From positions 1,240,001-1,304,000 of the forward strand of contig JAWNGF010000001.1 in the NCBI GenBank assembly GCA_037039685.1: a stretch of 64,000 bases of DNA, read 5' to 3'. Numbering within the stretch: position 1 is the stretch's first letter; every line of letters begins with the position of its first letter. The notes beneath the pieces are model-generated. The model was not told the DNA's origin, did no database searches, and saw only the letters and a program-made list of their open reading frames with translations. Positions 12,618 to 23,010 of the stretch are shown piece after piece. This DNA is from Ceratobasidium sp. AG-K. Lineage: Eukaryota; Basidiomycota; Agaricomycetes; Cantharellales; Ceratobasidiaceae. The position numbers were made by a program, and so were the translations under genes.

Positions 12618-12803
12618 TCCCGCGACAACTCAAGCCGACACTGTAATGGCAAGGTCATCTCGCCGACACTCATGCAAGCAGAGGAGCGACGACCCGGGCG
12701 ACAAAAATTGAATAATCGAATTAGCTGGCGGTGCCAGCGTTTAGTCGATTAAGACTAAAAGAACAGATACTACACTTGATCTAAGCCAAAAGGCCAGAGT
12801 GGT
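12618..12803 (-). ncRNA. U2 spliceosomal snRNA
   Basis: Read on the minus strand, the block from about 12800 down matches the near-invariant 5' region of U2: GGCCTTTTGGCTTAGATCAA, then GTGTAGTATCTGTTCTT, which includes the GUAGUA branch-point recognition sequence. Hairpin IIa follows (TTAGTC...GACTAA), then hairpin IIb (GCTGGC ACC GCCAGC). The Sm-binding site AATTTTTG is at about 12711-12720 and further stem-loops run to about 12618, with an ATTACAGT loop like U2 stem-loop IV. Length is about 186 nt, as usual for U2. U2 pairs with the intron branch site in the pre-spliceosome. The 5' end is estimated from the usual distance to GGCC and the 3' end from the last stem; each could be off by a few bases. 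Confidence 0.93.
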
Positions 12804-13596
12804 GAGGAACTTGGGCAGCGCTCCTTTCCTTGATATACCCGTGCAAGATGGTCTGTGCGTTCCGGCGTCGGGAGGAATCACCCAGCCTATATGGACCGTG
12901 CACATTCAAGCATTTGATATCCCGTTTGTGGTCTCTCTTGTGAGCGCTGGGGCTGATCTCTTTCGGTCTGATAATCACCACGAGACAAGTTTCGGCCAAA
13001 AAGCGAACGGCACGGACTGCACCTCTCCGAGGGGTGACGTGATGCGCATACAAATACCCGCCATTGGCCACAAACGACGGGCGAGCGCCCGAGAATGTAT
13101 GCGGGGACATTGCACCTTTCGACACCAGCATGCTGCCCGAACCAATAGCAAGGTTACTGCAATGTGTCCAAGAGCGAATCCATTTCCCTCCCGGTCTCTA
13201 ATCTGCCTCCGCCCCACTCCATGCGACGCGGCCAATTGAGCAAGGAAGCCTAAATTGGATATTGTCATCATTAGCCACCTCGCATGGCGTCTCCTCTGTT
13301 ACTGAATATAGTTCGCCTACTCTGCCAAGGCCAATGCGGCGTCAACGTTGGTGTTCAAGCATTAATGAAGCGACTCCGGTGCCTGGCACGGCACGCATGA
13401 GGTACTGCAGTATACCATCGGCGGCGTCTGTCAGACGCTTTCAGCACATGTACCTTTCGTCACGAGAAGCCGAGTTATAATACATGCGGCAGATACATCC
13501 CTAGATATGAGAAAAGTTCAACTCAATAGACTTGGGCCATTCAACTAACGAGTTACGCCTTACATCCACCCACTGACCTCCACCTCCTCACTTTCT
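12804..13596. other. intergenic, U2 promoter side
   Basis: The U2 promoter must lie just above 12803. Open frames in this stretch (such as 12804-13239 on the plus strand) have no splice or domain support and partly overlap the RNA gene, so none is called. No repeat seen. Confidence 0.35.
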
Positions 13597-14484
13597 ATGC
13601 GTGTCGCTCGAAATGGATCGCTTGAAGTCCGGTCGACCATCGAGTCGAAATCGGGGACACTTACTAGCCGAACAAGGACGAGCCGCACTCGCACAAGGAG
13701 CACATCAACCCATACCACGTCGACACATCTCGCTACTACTAGCATCACTATTTTTGTCCCCGATTCCACCTCCCCAAGTTTTACTAGTACAGTTGTTGTT
13801 GAAGCAGAGTAAAGTCGCTAAACTGAAAGGGCTGGCTGATACGTAACTGACAGGATACGCTTCACCCGTAGGCCTACAGATGGACAGAGTTTTGCCCCTC
13901 CGAGTAAACAGTGAGCTTTTAGTAGAACATCAGCTTGGGCGACGCATGATTGAAACTCGATGACCAGAGTGTCTGAATTGACCATCGGCCTGGCCGTTGG
14001 GGCGGCGATACTACTCTTGGCGGTTCTATCAGCATCTCTCTTATTCTGCTGCAGACGCAATAACAGAAAACCAGAACCATACCAGCCCCCAATGAGGCAG
14101 CTCTCCCAGCAATTCACCCCACGGCCGTTGTTTGTGCAGTACCAACCCGCCCAGCAGTCCAGGCCAAACTCTGCCCGCAGCTCTCGTACGCGTCCAAGTT
14201 CAAGCGTAGCCCCGCTATGGACTGTGTACGAAGACGAGCAAGGGTCAAATGACGGGCACCCTGGGGCCGAAGGCCACAGCGGTCGAACTCCTCCGTTTGA
14301 GATGGAGTCGGACGACGCCGAGGGCCGGCGCTTGTCTCCGACAGCTCCAACAGTCGGCGTCACTGATAGAGCGCCTGGACTTTCGGGATTTGATTCGACT
14401 GCAGAGGCTTGCCACCTGGCCAGGTCTTCAGGTCGTCCGATGCCCCCAGGGGGGGTCGAATACAGGCCGGGTTTAGTGAAATGA
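13597..14484 (+). CDS. predicted single-pass membrane protein with Thr/Ser stalk, 242 aa
   Basis: Two exons, 13597-13808 and 13968-14484, join in phase across a 159-bp GT-AG intron. The N-terminal exon is a Ser/Thr/Arg-rich stalk (TSTHTTSTHLATTS...FTSTVVVEAE). Next is one transmembrane helix (TIGLAVGAAILLLAVLSASL), a CC-R stop-transfer and a disordered Pro/Ser/Gln tail. The architecture is like the gene at 10654-12339, with the basic cytoplasmic flank after the helix, so the two may be distant relatives. No signal peptide is visible, so an upstream exon may be missing. Function unknown. Confidence 0.55.
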
Positions 14485-14793
14485 TTGTGTACGGGTCTAG
14501 AATCGAACCAAGTTCAGGCGCGTTGCCAAGCGCTCTGATCGCGCAGTAATAATAAACCGGTGTGCATCCGTGCTAGAATGTGCTTCTATTCGAACATCGT
14601 TACTGGCAGACGGACTTGGAACTACGTGGTTTTTAGATGTCTCGTCTCTTGTTCTAGCCGCGTAGTGCTCATATTTCGCCCGCGTGTATTCTACCACCAT
14701 CTCCTCACGGCATCAACCACGACCGAATGAGGATTCGTCCAATATATTTCAGTAAACCAATTTCATTAACATCTATTTCTACACGCATACTCC

Positions 14794-17438
14794 CTACACC
14801 CACACAGGCCTCTCCTCCTTGACAAACGGCACCAAATCAAACTCGAGGGCCGAGCACGGATACGGAATCTCAAAGCTCTCTAATACGCTTGGATGGAGGA
14901 TACCTAGACTTCCGATTTCGATGGCGCCGTCTGCCCGGGGCGCGTGCGTACTCTCGGCCGAGCCTTCCTTTAACCCGGACTTGACGGGCGGGGCTGAGGC
15001 TTGGTCCTTGGACGGGAGGGCGTTTTTAATTGTGGACGTGATGGACGAGACGAGGTCGGCTGCTTTGGTCGTGGTGGTCGCTGCTGCTTTGGAGGCTGCC
15101 GCTGCTGCGTTGGATGGGGCAGACAGAGGAGCGGAGTCGTCCTTTTTGGACGAGGCAGTTTCCATGACCTCTGGATCTTCGAGGAGCGGTACAGGTTCTT
15201 TGGACTCGGTGCCTTTGCGCGGGCGGTAAAAGATTTTGGCCGCGCGTCCTGGGAAATAGGTTGGATCTACAGGCTGTGAGCGTCATTCTGCAACCTTGCG
15301 CCACACTCACCATCGTACCCCTCGATCCACCACCCCTCGCCTTCCGTACCCTTACCAACCTGCACACGCTTCCCTTTGACGAGTTCGAGCCGGGGGATTT
15401 CAAGTATACTCATAATTCGTCCTAGCAGTCCGTGTACGACCTCGAACCCGGCCGTCTTGTTACACCATACCGCACCCGCACGACGGACGTTGCGCGCTCG
15501 ACGCTGGTACGTATCGTCCTTGAGCGCGATATCCGACGTTTCGAACACTTGGATCGGGAGGGGGTGTGCGCGGTTCTCTCGAATCTATGCGCTAATTCAG
15601 CCATAATCCAGACGGGTAGATGCGGCTTACGGTTTTGAGTAGACCGGGAAGTAAACTGGTTCGGACGACTTGGTACTCGAGCGTCTTGGGATTCGCGAGT
15701 TTCACAGCAGTCGTACCGTCGTCTTTCCGATTCAGCCACGCAAAGTTTTCGTCGTGCGAGCACTACGTCCGTCAGACCCGTCCACCCCAATACCGATCGA
15801 GAACTCACGAGAATCAAAGGCAACACTTCAATCCACCCCGACATGGCACACTCGCGCCTAATCAAATCCGAAAGTTTGCTAACCTCCAACGGCTGCGCAA
15901 CCGTATTCACAGCCGGGAACGCCCTAGGAAGGCGGTTAAACCCGTACGCGATCGCAGCGTCCTCGACCAAATCCACCGCATGCAGAATGTCCGGTCTCGT
16001 AGGTGGGATGAGCAGCGTCAAGTCGGCGCCGGGCGTGTTTACCGCGGTGGCCTGAATTCCCATTTTGGAGAGCTGTTGGGCGATTTCAGAGGCTGTGAGG
16101 GTGAGGCTCGTGTAGGAGTTTATGTAGGCTGCGGTGGTGGACATGGGGCGGACGGAGAGGTCGGGTGTGATTTTAGAGGAGCCGTCGGGGAGGACGATTC
16201 GTACTGGTTCGACTCTACATCATTGTGAGTAGTTGATTCGAGTGAGAGGCGGGGACGTACGTGAACGGTTCGACGCAGTACTCGCTGAACATGGCGACCA
16301 TTTCGTTTGTAACAATCGCGAGCTTGGTCTCGTCCGTTGCGGTGAGATCGATAAACACATTCCGTGTATTGAGCGTAATCTTGGAGTGCTCCGAGTTGAT
16401 GATCGGGGGCATGGACAGCACTTGACGAGTCGAGTCGTATATGATCGGATAGACAGGCGAGGATTGAATAATAGGCAAGTACCGCGCAATGTGTTTCTCA
16501 TTCTACAGCCCTTGAGTCGAGTCACATAGCAGAGCAAGCAAACGCACCTGGTAAATCTCCATCAGCTCATCGGCCCGTTTCTCCTCGGTCTTTCCCAGCG
16601 CAACAAAACTAATCTCCTTGGGCGGGAGAGCCTCGTAGGTAAACGGGGGCTTGATCGTATCCAAATCGTGCGTCCCGATGGCGACGAGCTGTCGTTTGCG
16701 GGCAATGTTTTGGTGGAGTTTTTCTTGGAGGTCGATGAATGAGGCGTAGGACCGGGGGGTGAATGTGACGTTGCGGAGGATGGCGCCAGCAAAGTATGGG
16801 CGGACTTGGGAGACCTGGGGGTTGGGTTACGTGGTGAGGGGTGGAATTAGGTTGGGTAGGAGTGGGTGTATGCGTGGGCGTACCTCGGGTTTGACGGTAA
16901 TGGTGAGATAGTCGTCTGGTCCTCCTGCCGGCGGGACGAGCTTGTATTCAGGTGCGGATTGTTTGCCTAGGAAGATGCGTAGGGCGCGGGCGATGCCTTC
17001 GATGCAGAGCATGTCGTATCTGGAGCTAGGTTAGCCTGACACATTGAGACGGTGTGGTATGCACCTATTGGCCGGGATTTCTATTTTGAGTTGCTGTGGG
17101 GTATTAGTTGGGATTAACGATAAAGTGATGTGCGTACCGGCCGTTCGGCGGGCAAGCCGCGCTTGATGGCCTCTTCGACCTCTTCTGTCGTCTACCCAGC
17201 GTCAGTCCAGGTCCAAATAAAGTCTAATCCACCTACATCCTCATCGAGCTCGATGCCATAATCGAAACAGAGCTCGTCAAACTCGGCGGTCGCTGCACAC
17301 CATAAGCAAGAGCACCTCGGAACTCGAAAGACTTACTATACGTCCTTCCCAGCCTCTCGTACAAATCCTCCTTGTCGACAGAAACCGTAGGCCTAGCGAC
17401 GTATGAGCACCCATTAAACCAACCCAAGTGACTTACAT
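14794..17438 (-). CDS. FRS1: phenylalanyl-tRNA synthetase beta subunit (cytosolic)
   Basis: Beta chain of the alpha2-beta2 enzyme that charges tRNA-Phe. The start codon is itself split: AT at 17438-17437, then an intron from 17436 to 17393, then G at 17392, giving [16 protein letters not shown] as in yeast. Family blocks follow in order: [35 protein letters not shown], the B3/B4 (editing) region with [20 protein letters not shown] and GTHDLDTI, then PVYPIIYDS, the B5 region ([16 protein letters not shown]), FNRLPRAFP, and the terminal [20 protein letters not shown]. Stop at 14794. The protein is roughly 700 residues against about 595 in yeast. Most of the excess is a low-complexity Ala/Ser/Lys/Pro insert of about 100 residues before GSLGILHP (15220-14920). 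About a dozen short introns interrupt it. Confidence 0.95.
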
Positions 17439-17521
17439 CGCGGTGACTCGGAGAATCTGGATCCGGAGGGAGCGGATAGTCAGGTAGTTCCGCCGGATGG
17501 AATTGGTTCCGTCTGCTTACG
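17439..17521. promoter_or_regulatory. short divergent promoter between FRS1 and the SR-protein gene
   Basis: Only 83 bp separate the first base of the FRS1 start codon (17438, minus) from the proposed ATG at 17522 (plus). Both 5' leaders and core promoters must overlap here. No TATA box is seen. Confidence 0.5.
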
Positions 17522-18301
17522 ATGGGCGTCGATGAGGACCTGCGGATGCGCTCTGCGTCGCGCTCGAGGTCGCGGTCGCGGTCTCCAGCGTCGCGCACAG
17601 TGTTTGTCAAGAACCTAACGCGGAACATTGCCGTTGGACATCTCAAGGCGGTGTTTGCCCCATATGGCGAGATTCGCAAGGTGCACATGCCAACCCACCA
17701 AAAGTGTAAGTCCAACATGTTGTTCATTGCATTGTGCTGACTTGTTGCAGCTGGACAGACAAAAGGCAGTGCCCATGTCGAGTTTTTCGATGGCAAAGCA
17801 GCACGTAATGCCGTCACGCACATGCACACTGGGCTGTTGGACGGCGCTACTCTGAGTGTTGAACTGTCCTCCCCTCCCCCCCGGTCGCCGTCTCCACGCA
17901 GATACTCGCCCCCCAGACGCACCCGCCGCCCCCCGTCACCGCCCCGTAGACGCGCGCCCCCTCCTGCCCGCCGTCGGACACCGCCACGCAGATTCGGTCC
18001 AGACTCGTACCGCCCACGGTCCCTTTCTCGCAGTCGCAGCCGGACACGCAGTCCTTATAGACGCCGTCGGTCGTATACGCCGTCCAGGTCCAGGAGTCGC
18101 ACCCGCTCGTATACGCGCTCGAGGTCGCGCTCGAGGTCCGTGTCGTCGTACACACGTTCGTCGAGGAGTGTGTCGCGGTCTAGGAGCAGGTCCAGGACAC
18201 GTAGCAGGTCTCGAACCCGTTCGTTGACTCGCTCGGTGTCCAGGTCTAGGAGTCGCTCCAGGAGCAAGAGCAGGTCCCGTAGCCGTGCCCGTTCTCCGTG
18301 A
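17522..18301 (+). CDS. RNPS1-like SR protein, one RRM plus RS tail, 244 aa
   Basis: Exons 17522-17705 and 17751-18301. After a short SRSRSRSP N-terminus comes one RNA recognition motif (residues 25-105) with RNP2-like TVFVKNL and RNP1-like KGSAHVEF. The C-terminal half is Pro/Arg then a long RS repeat region (SRSRSRTRSR). This is the layout of RNPS1, a splicing activator and exon-junction-complex (ASAP/PSAP) subunit acting in the nucleus. Other SR proteins share the layout, but the RRM sequence and the SR-RRM-RS order favour RNPS1. RS dipeptides are presumably phosphorylated by SRPK/Clk kinases. The codon-repetitive tail makes antisense frames look open. Confidence 0.88.
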
Positions 18302-18609
18302 CGAGCTACGGACGTGTTCAACAATGTATTTATTATTGACTCGATGAGTCTGCTGTGTTGGCTGTGGTCTCCATGTACAACCTCGTTACTCGAATATCAG
18401 TTGTGACCAAGCCAAGTACCTTCGTGGTGTGGCAATTGACCATGTGGCAATTCGAAACATAAAAGTCCAACATCATGCATTACTCGTCAATACAAACACA
18501 AAATCATAAACAATCCAGTTCCTAGTTACTATGCACCGACTCGTCGTCATCGGCCAAGAACGGGCTACTAGACTCAGCACCAAACAAACAAACAAACAAA
18601 ACAATAAAC
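18302..18609. other. convergent 3' spacer
   Basis: 308 bp between the stop codons of the SR-protein gene and NCR1. AT-rich with AAT/ATAAA-like signals (ACAATAAACT near 18600); probably holds both polyadenylation sites. Confidence 0.35.
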
Positions 18610-21600
18610 TCACGTATACTCGTAATCCTGCCTGCGCATCGCAGAGCTAATCCACTCTTCGTCTTGGTCCTCGAGCGCGTACCCCGGTCCACCTGCCAGA
18701 CTCAGTACAACGGGGAGGAGGACCAGGCCGTGGAGTGCGCCGGAAATAATGAGCGTGAGCCACATGCGGAAATAGTAAATCTGCCCGGCGTTAGTTCGAG
18801 TCGCAACAAAGAGTGGAAACGCACCTCGAGCAACCGACTCTTGGTCAGTCCGAGCACACACATTCCAATCAACTTGGTAAACGTAATCCCACTGAGCACA
18901 CTCGGCCCGACGTCCGCCAACGCAAACACCACCCGCTCGTCCCGTTCCCTCTGCTCCATCTCCGTCCCCGCACCTCCACCCAAGTCCACACCCCCAAGCA
19001 CACTCCCACGCTCGTCCTGAACTTCACTCTCCAACCCAATCGAGACTTCCCGTCCGCGCGAGGAACTAGGCGCACCAACAAACGCTCGTGCAACATGTGC
19101 GCAAAACTCGACGGCGATTCCGAGTGCGATTACGAGGTTGACGAGTGAAATCGCGTTGAGCATGACACCTTCCCAGGCCATGGCCCCAATCACTGTGCAC
19201 ACGGCCAGTCCGACGACTCCAGTGACGACCACGCCCGTTCTCCATGAACCGAGGAGGATGCCGGTGATGACGAGTACGGCGGCGAGCCCGAGTCCCAGCA
19301 CGCCTTGGGCGGTGCTCACGATGGATGCGTATTGCTCGAAGAATACGTATGGGAGCGAATATGCAAAGACTTCCGACCCGGTGGTTTCGCTCAGGTCGGC
19401 AGCGATCCGGCGGGACGAGGCGAGCGCGTTGATGAAATCGGCCTGCGTCTTGAGCGGAGCGTGGAACGTCCTAAAGTGCGAAGCCTCGACTTTGCCATCG
19501 CCGAGCGAGAGTGCCGAACCATACGCCGCACGCCCACCAAGCGGGCAATCTTCGTCGGTAGGACTGATGAGCCACTGCTTCAAGTACCGCATAAACTCCC
19601 CTCCTTCAGGCATCCCATCGAGCGTAACGTTCCATTCGGGCGTGCGGTCCTCGAAACACGGCTTGCACATGCGTTCCCGGTCCCGTGGGGTACAAAACAC
19701 CTCGGGGTTGTCTTTGCGCACACGGCAGCAGGTGTTCAGCGAGGGGTCGAGCCAGTACATGAAATCGTCCACCCAGCTCGCGGGAGGGTCGGCAATGTAC
19801 GAGACCGAGGACCGTTTGCGTTCGGCTTCGAGGACGTTGGCGACCGAGTGCATCGAGCACGAGGTGAATTTGGCGCAGAGCTGTCGTTGGTCCTGTCGTT
19901 GGGTGGGATTGGCGCGCGAGACAAAGTAGACGGGGGGTCCGACCGCAAAGTGCTCGTCGAGGGCGTTGAAGTATGGGACGAGGTACGACTCGGAAGGTAG
20001 GGCAAGGCGTTGGTCTATGCGAGTCAGATTCGCTCAACATGTGCTCGTGAGACTCACCTAGACCAAATTCAAGCTTTTGCATTGACGCGATGCTCGCAGT
20101 AAAGAGGCCCGCAAACAAGACCAGCACACACGCCTTGACCGGACGCTTCATCAACACCTTGGCGTACTTTCGCACACACTTGGTCAACACTCCCTCGCGG
20201 ACCTTGGTCACGACGCTCGCATCGCGCTCATCCTCGTCAGGGAGAGCAATCGCGCCGCCGACGCTAAAGCACGGAACACAATCGATGCGCCTGGCTTCGG
20301 CCCGTTTGAGATCGAGTGCGAGTGCCGCCACGAATGCGGTGGCTTGCAGACACGCTCCGACAAACACACTACCCGCAGCGTACAGCGCAAAGTTTCGCAC
20401 GGCCGGCATAGGTACCAACGCACCGAGCGCAAACGCCGTCGTCTCTGTGAGGGTGCTCAACACAATCGACGGGCCCATACGAGCAAACGCCCGGGCGACT
20501 CGCTCCTCGGCCGTAAAGTGGGACCGAATCGAGCTGGGTCGGGACATGGGAGAGAGCGCCGAGGTGTCTGGTTCCCCGTTTTGAGGCGAGGTTCCAGGCC
20601 CGTGGAGCGAGTTTTGGCGATCGAGTTCGTGGACGAGGATAAACACATTGTCTACTCCGACGGCGAGGGCGAGGAAGGGGATGACTTCGGCGATGATGAG
20701 CGTGACCCGCACACCGAGGAAGGAGAATATGCCAACGCTGGTCGATACGGATACGAGCACGAGGAGAATGCCAAACAACCCGAGCGTAAACTTGGTGCCG
20801 GTAAAGAGCGACGAGATCCGGCGGTTCTTGGAGCCGCGAAGCAGACCACCAAAGTACGAAGTGCCGCCTTTGCCCAGCGTCAAGGCAATGTAGAAGAACA
20901 TGACCAAATACGAGAGGATGACAATCTGGATCGAGTTTAGTAACAGTTATTTCTCAACCACTCAACTCACATTCTTGTCCGTGTTGGTGCTCTTGTTGAT
21001 TTCCTCGGTCAAGCTAACGCCAGTCGAAAACGCAATCTTGACACCGGCCTCGGCCTCGGAACGTCCAGACAATTCTTCCAAGTACGCCCTGAGTGTCCGC
21101 TCCCACTCTTCTGCGCGCTCCCTAACCTCGTCGTCCAACGAATCAGACACGACAAAGGTGGCAATCATCGCCTGGGCCTGGTGCCACTCGGTTTCGCCCT
21201 CGTCTGACTTGGGAGCAGAGCCAAGCACGTACTTGGGAGGCAGGGGCTGTCCAAAGTCGGGAAGGCACATTGCGGGTTGCGACGCACAGTCTTCGAGCTG
21301 AGCCACCCAGGTATCCTCGTCCCAATCTTCCATGTCGTTGCCAAAGTACGCCCCAACCGACTGGACAACGCACGCCCCACGCGGTCCGGCGGGCTTGAAG
21401 CATACGTCGCCGTGGGTATAGCCGTTGGGTTCAGACTTGAGGTTGCGGATATCCTCCTCGACACCGAGCCACCACTTGAGACGTGGATAGCTCATGACAG
21501 GCCCGCCTTGAACGTCGGTAACAAAAATCTGCTCAGTCTTGTAAAACGGCCCGAAATTCTCGTCGAAAAACTCCTTTTGGTGCTTGAGCTCCGAATTGGG

Positions 21601-22959
21601 AGCGACCCACAACCGGACGGGATCGGTCTCGACCTCGAAATATTTCCATCCTCCGTTCAGGATTCCGACCAGAGCGAATACAATCGTAAACGTGAGCCAC
21701 GGGTGGGATGCACATGCGAGACCGAGCTTGTAGCATCCGCGTCTGAGATGAGTGTTGAGTTTGTGCTGACGGGGTTGGAGCGTATCGAGCGGGTCAAGGA
21801 GGGAAGCACCGCGGCCGAGGTTCCTGCGTGATTCCGAGCGAGTACCGGTCGATTCTGTTCCGTCTTGTTGCAAAGAGCCAGCGCCGACCAGCGCCCCGGT
21901 GACGGACGCCGCCTCGGCCGAGAGCGCAAGCCGCTCCGACTTGAGCTGCCTCCGACGGCGAATCATGGACTGGATAAAGTAGCCGGCAAAGAATGCGACG
22001 ACGCCGAGAGCGTAGCACAAGACGAGCCCAAACGTAAAGCACGACCAGGCTCCGACCATGCACGCCGGTCCTTGTCCCGGGAGGTCGGGAAGAGTAGGGC
22101 AGATGCCCGGGCAATCGAGACACGTACACCGGCTATCCAGTCCGCCGACCGCACAGTCCCGCACAGGTGCATTGAGCGGCGTATTCCAGCTCGAATTAGG
22201 CTGCGAGGGAAAGTCGATCTGAAAGGGGCTGCCGATGGCTCGAACGGTGCCCATATACTTGAGGAAATCGTGGTAGTTGGTCGCTCCACCGCCGATGAGC
22301 ATCATGGCATTGTCGTTGAGGCCACCAAACTTGACGTCTTTGCAGCTGTCATAAAAGCCAGTCCCATACTCGTCCGACACTCGAAAGTCGACCGACTTGA
22401 CGGCCTTGTCTTCTGTTGAAGTGACCGTAACAAACTCGGCCTGATTGGGCGAACAGGTAAAGTGGCAGTAGAATTCGTGAAAGTTGTTCTTGCAGGCCGG
22501 GCATGACGACACGAGTTGGTCTGGAGTCTGAAAGTTGGATTTAAGAGTGGCGACTTGGTCGGCGGTGCAGCAAACAGGCCCTTGGGCGAATTTCGGGCCA
22601 CAGACAGAGGCGATGAGGTCTTTGCCCTCTTGGTCGAGCTGTGGATGGTTGTGAGCTATCGCACGAAGATGTGGATCGCACGCACCTCTTGTGGTGGCCC
22701 GTCATATACACATGGCAGTGGCTTGCCAAAGTTGGTGCCACATTTGCCCCGCATGGAGCATTGGCCTTGACCTGACATGTTGTTCGAGAGTCGAGACAAC
22801 GGATATGGTAGCAAAGAGCGAGTGTGTGATGTAATTTCCCGCGCAATCGTCAAACAAGCCCCGATCACGTGATAGTGAAATGACACCACTTTCAGCAATG
22901 CACGGTGTTAGTGTACAGGTACATACATACAGTGCGACAGACACAGCAACAAAGCACAT
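18610..22959 (-). CDS. NCR1: NPC1-type sterol transporter (Niemann-Pick C1 related)
   Basis: A membrane protein of about 1,350 residues of the vacuole/lysosome that moves sterol out of the lumen. The N-terminal domain has the Cys-rich NPC1 signature (QCSMRGKCG, CCTADQV, CPACKNNFHEFYCHFTCSP). Then come a luminal-membrane block (CTCLDCPGICP), the sterol-sensing domain (about 20950-20400: LGVRVTLIIAEVIPFLALA, VDNVFILVHE) and the C-terminal membrane repeat. The C-terminus is HGLVLLPVVLSLAGGPG. Introns: 22886-22772 and about 22684-22631, 20970-20930, 20060-20017 and 18825-18783. The ATG at 22778 gives no signal peptide. An upstream exon 22959-22887 (MCFVAVSVALYVCTCTL...) spliced with GTGTCA/TCAG supplies one and keeps the phase, so I extend the start there with moderate confidence. 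Confidence 0.93.
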
Positions 22960-23010
22960 TCAATCCATAACATCCGTCAAAACTTGGTACAGAGAGTTCA
23001 CGCATACACC

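Noticed and set aside
12799..13239. 146-codon plus-strand frame
   Set aside because: It begins within the U2 RNA gene on the other strand and has no domain or splice support.
14490..14570. tRNA-like stretch on the minus strand with GGTTCGATTC
   Set aside because: The B-box-like word is present, but T-stem and anticodon-stem pairings are poor, no good A box lies at the right distance and no acceptor stem closes.
17847..18324. Antisense frames over the RS domain (102 and 89 codons)
   Set aside because: They are mirror products of the repetitive SR codons of the sense gene.
18702..20907. Overlapping plus-strand frames such as 20344-20940
   Set aside because: Shadows of the NPC1 homologue; the minus strand has the conserved membrane protein and consistent introns.
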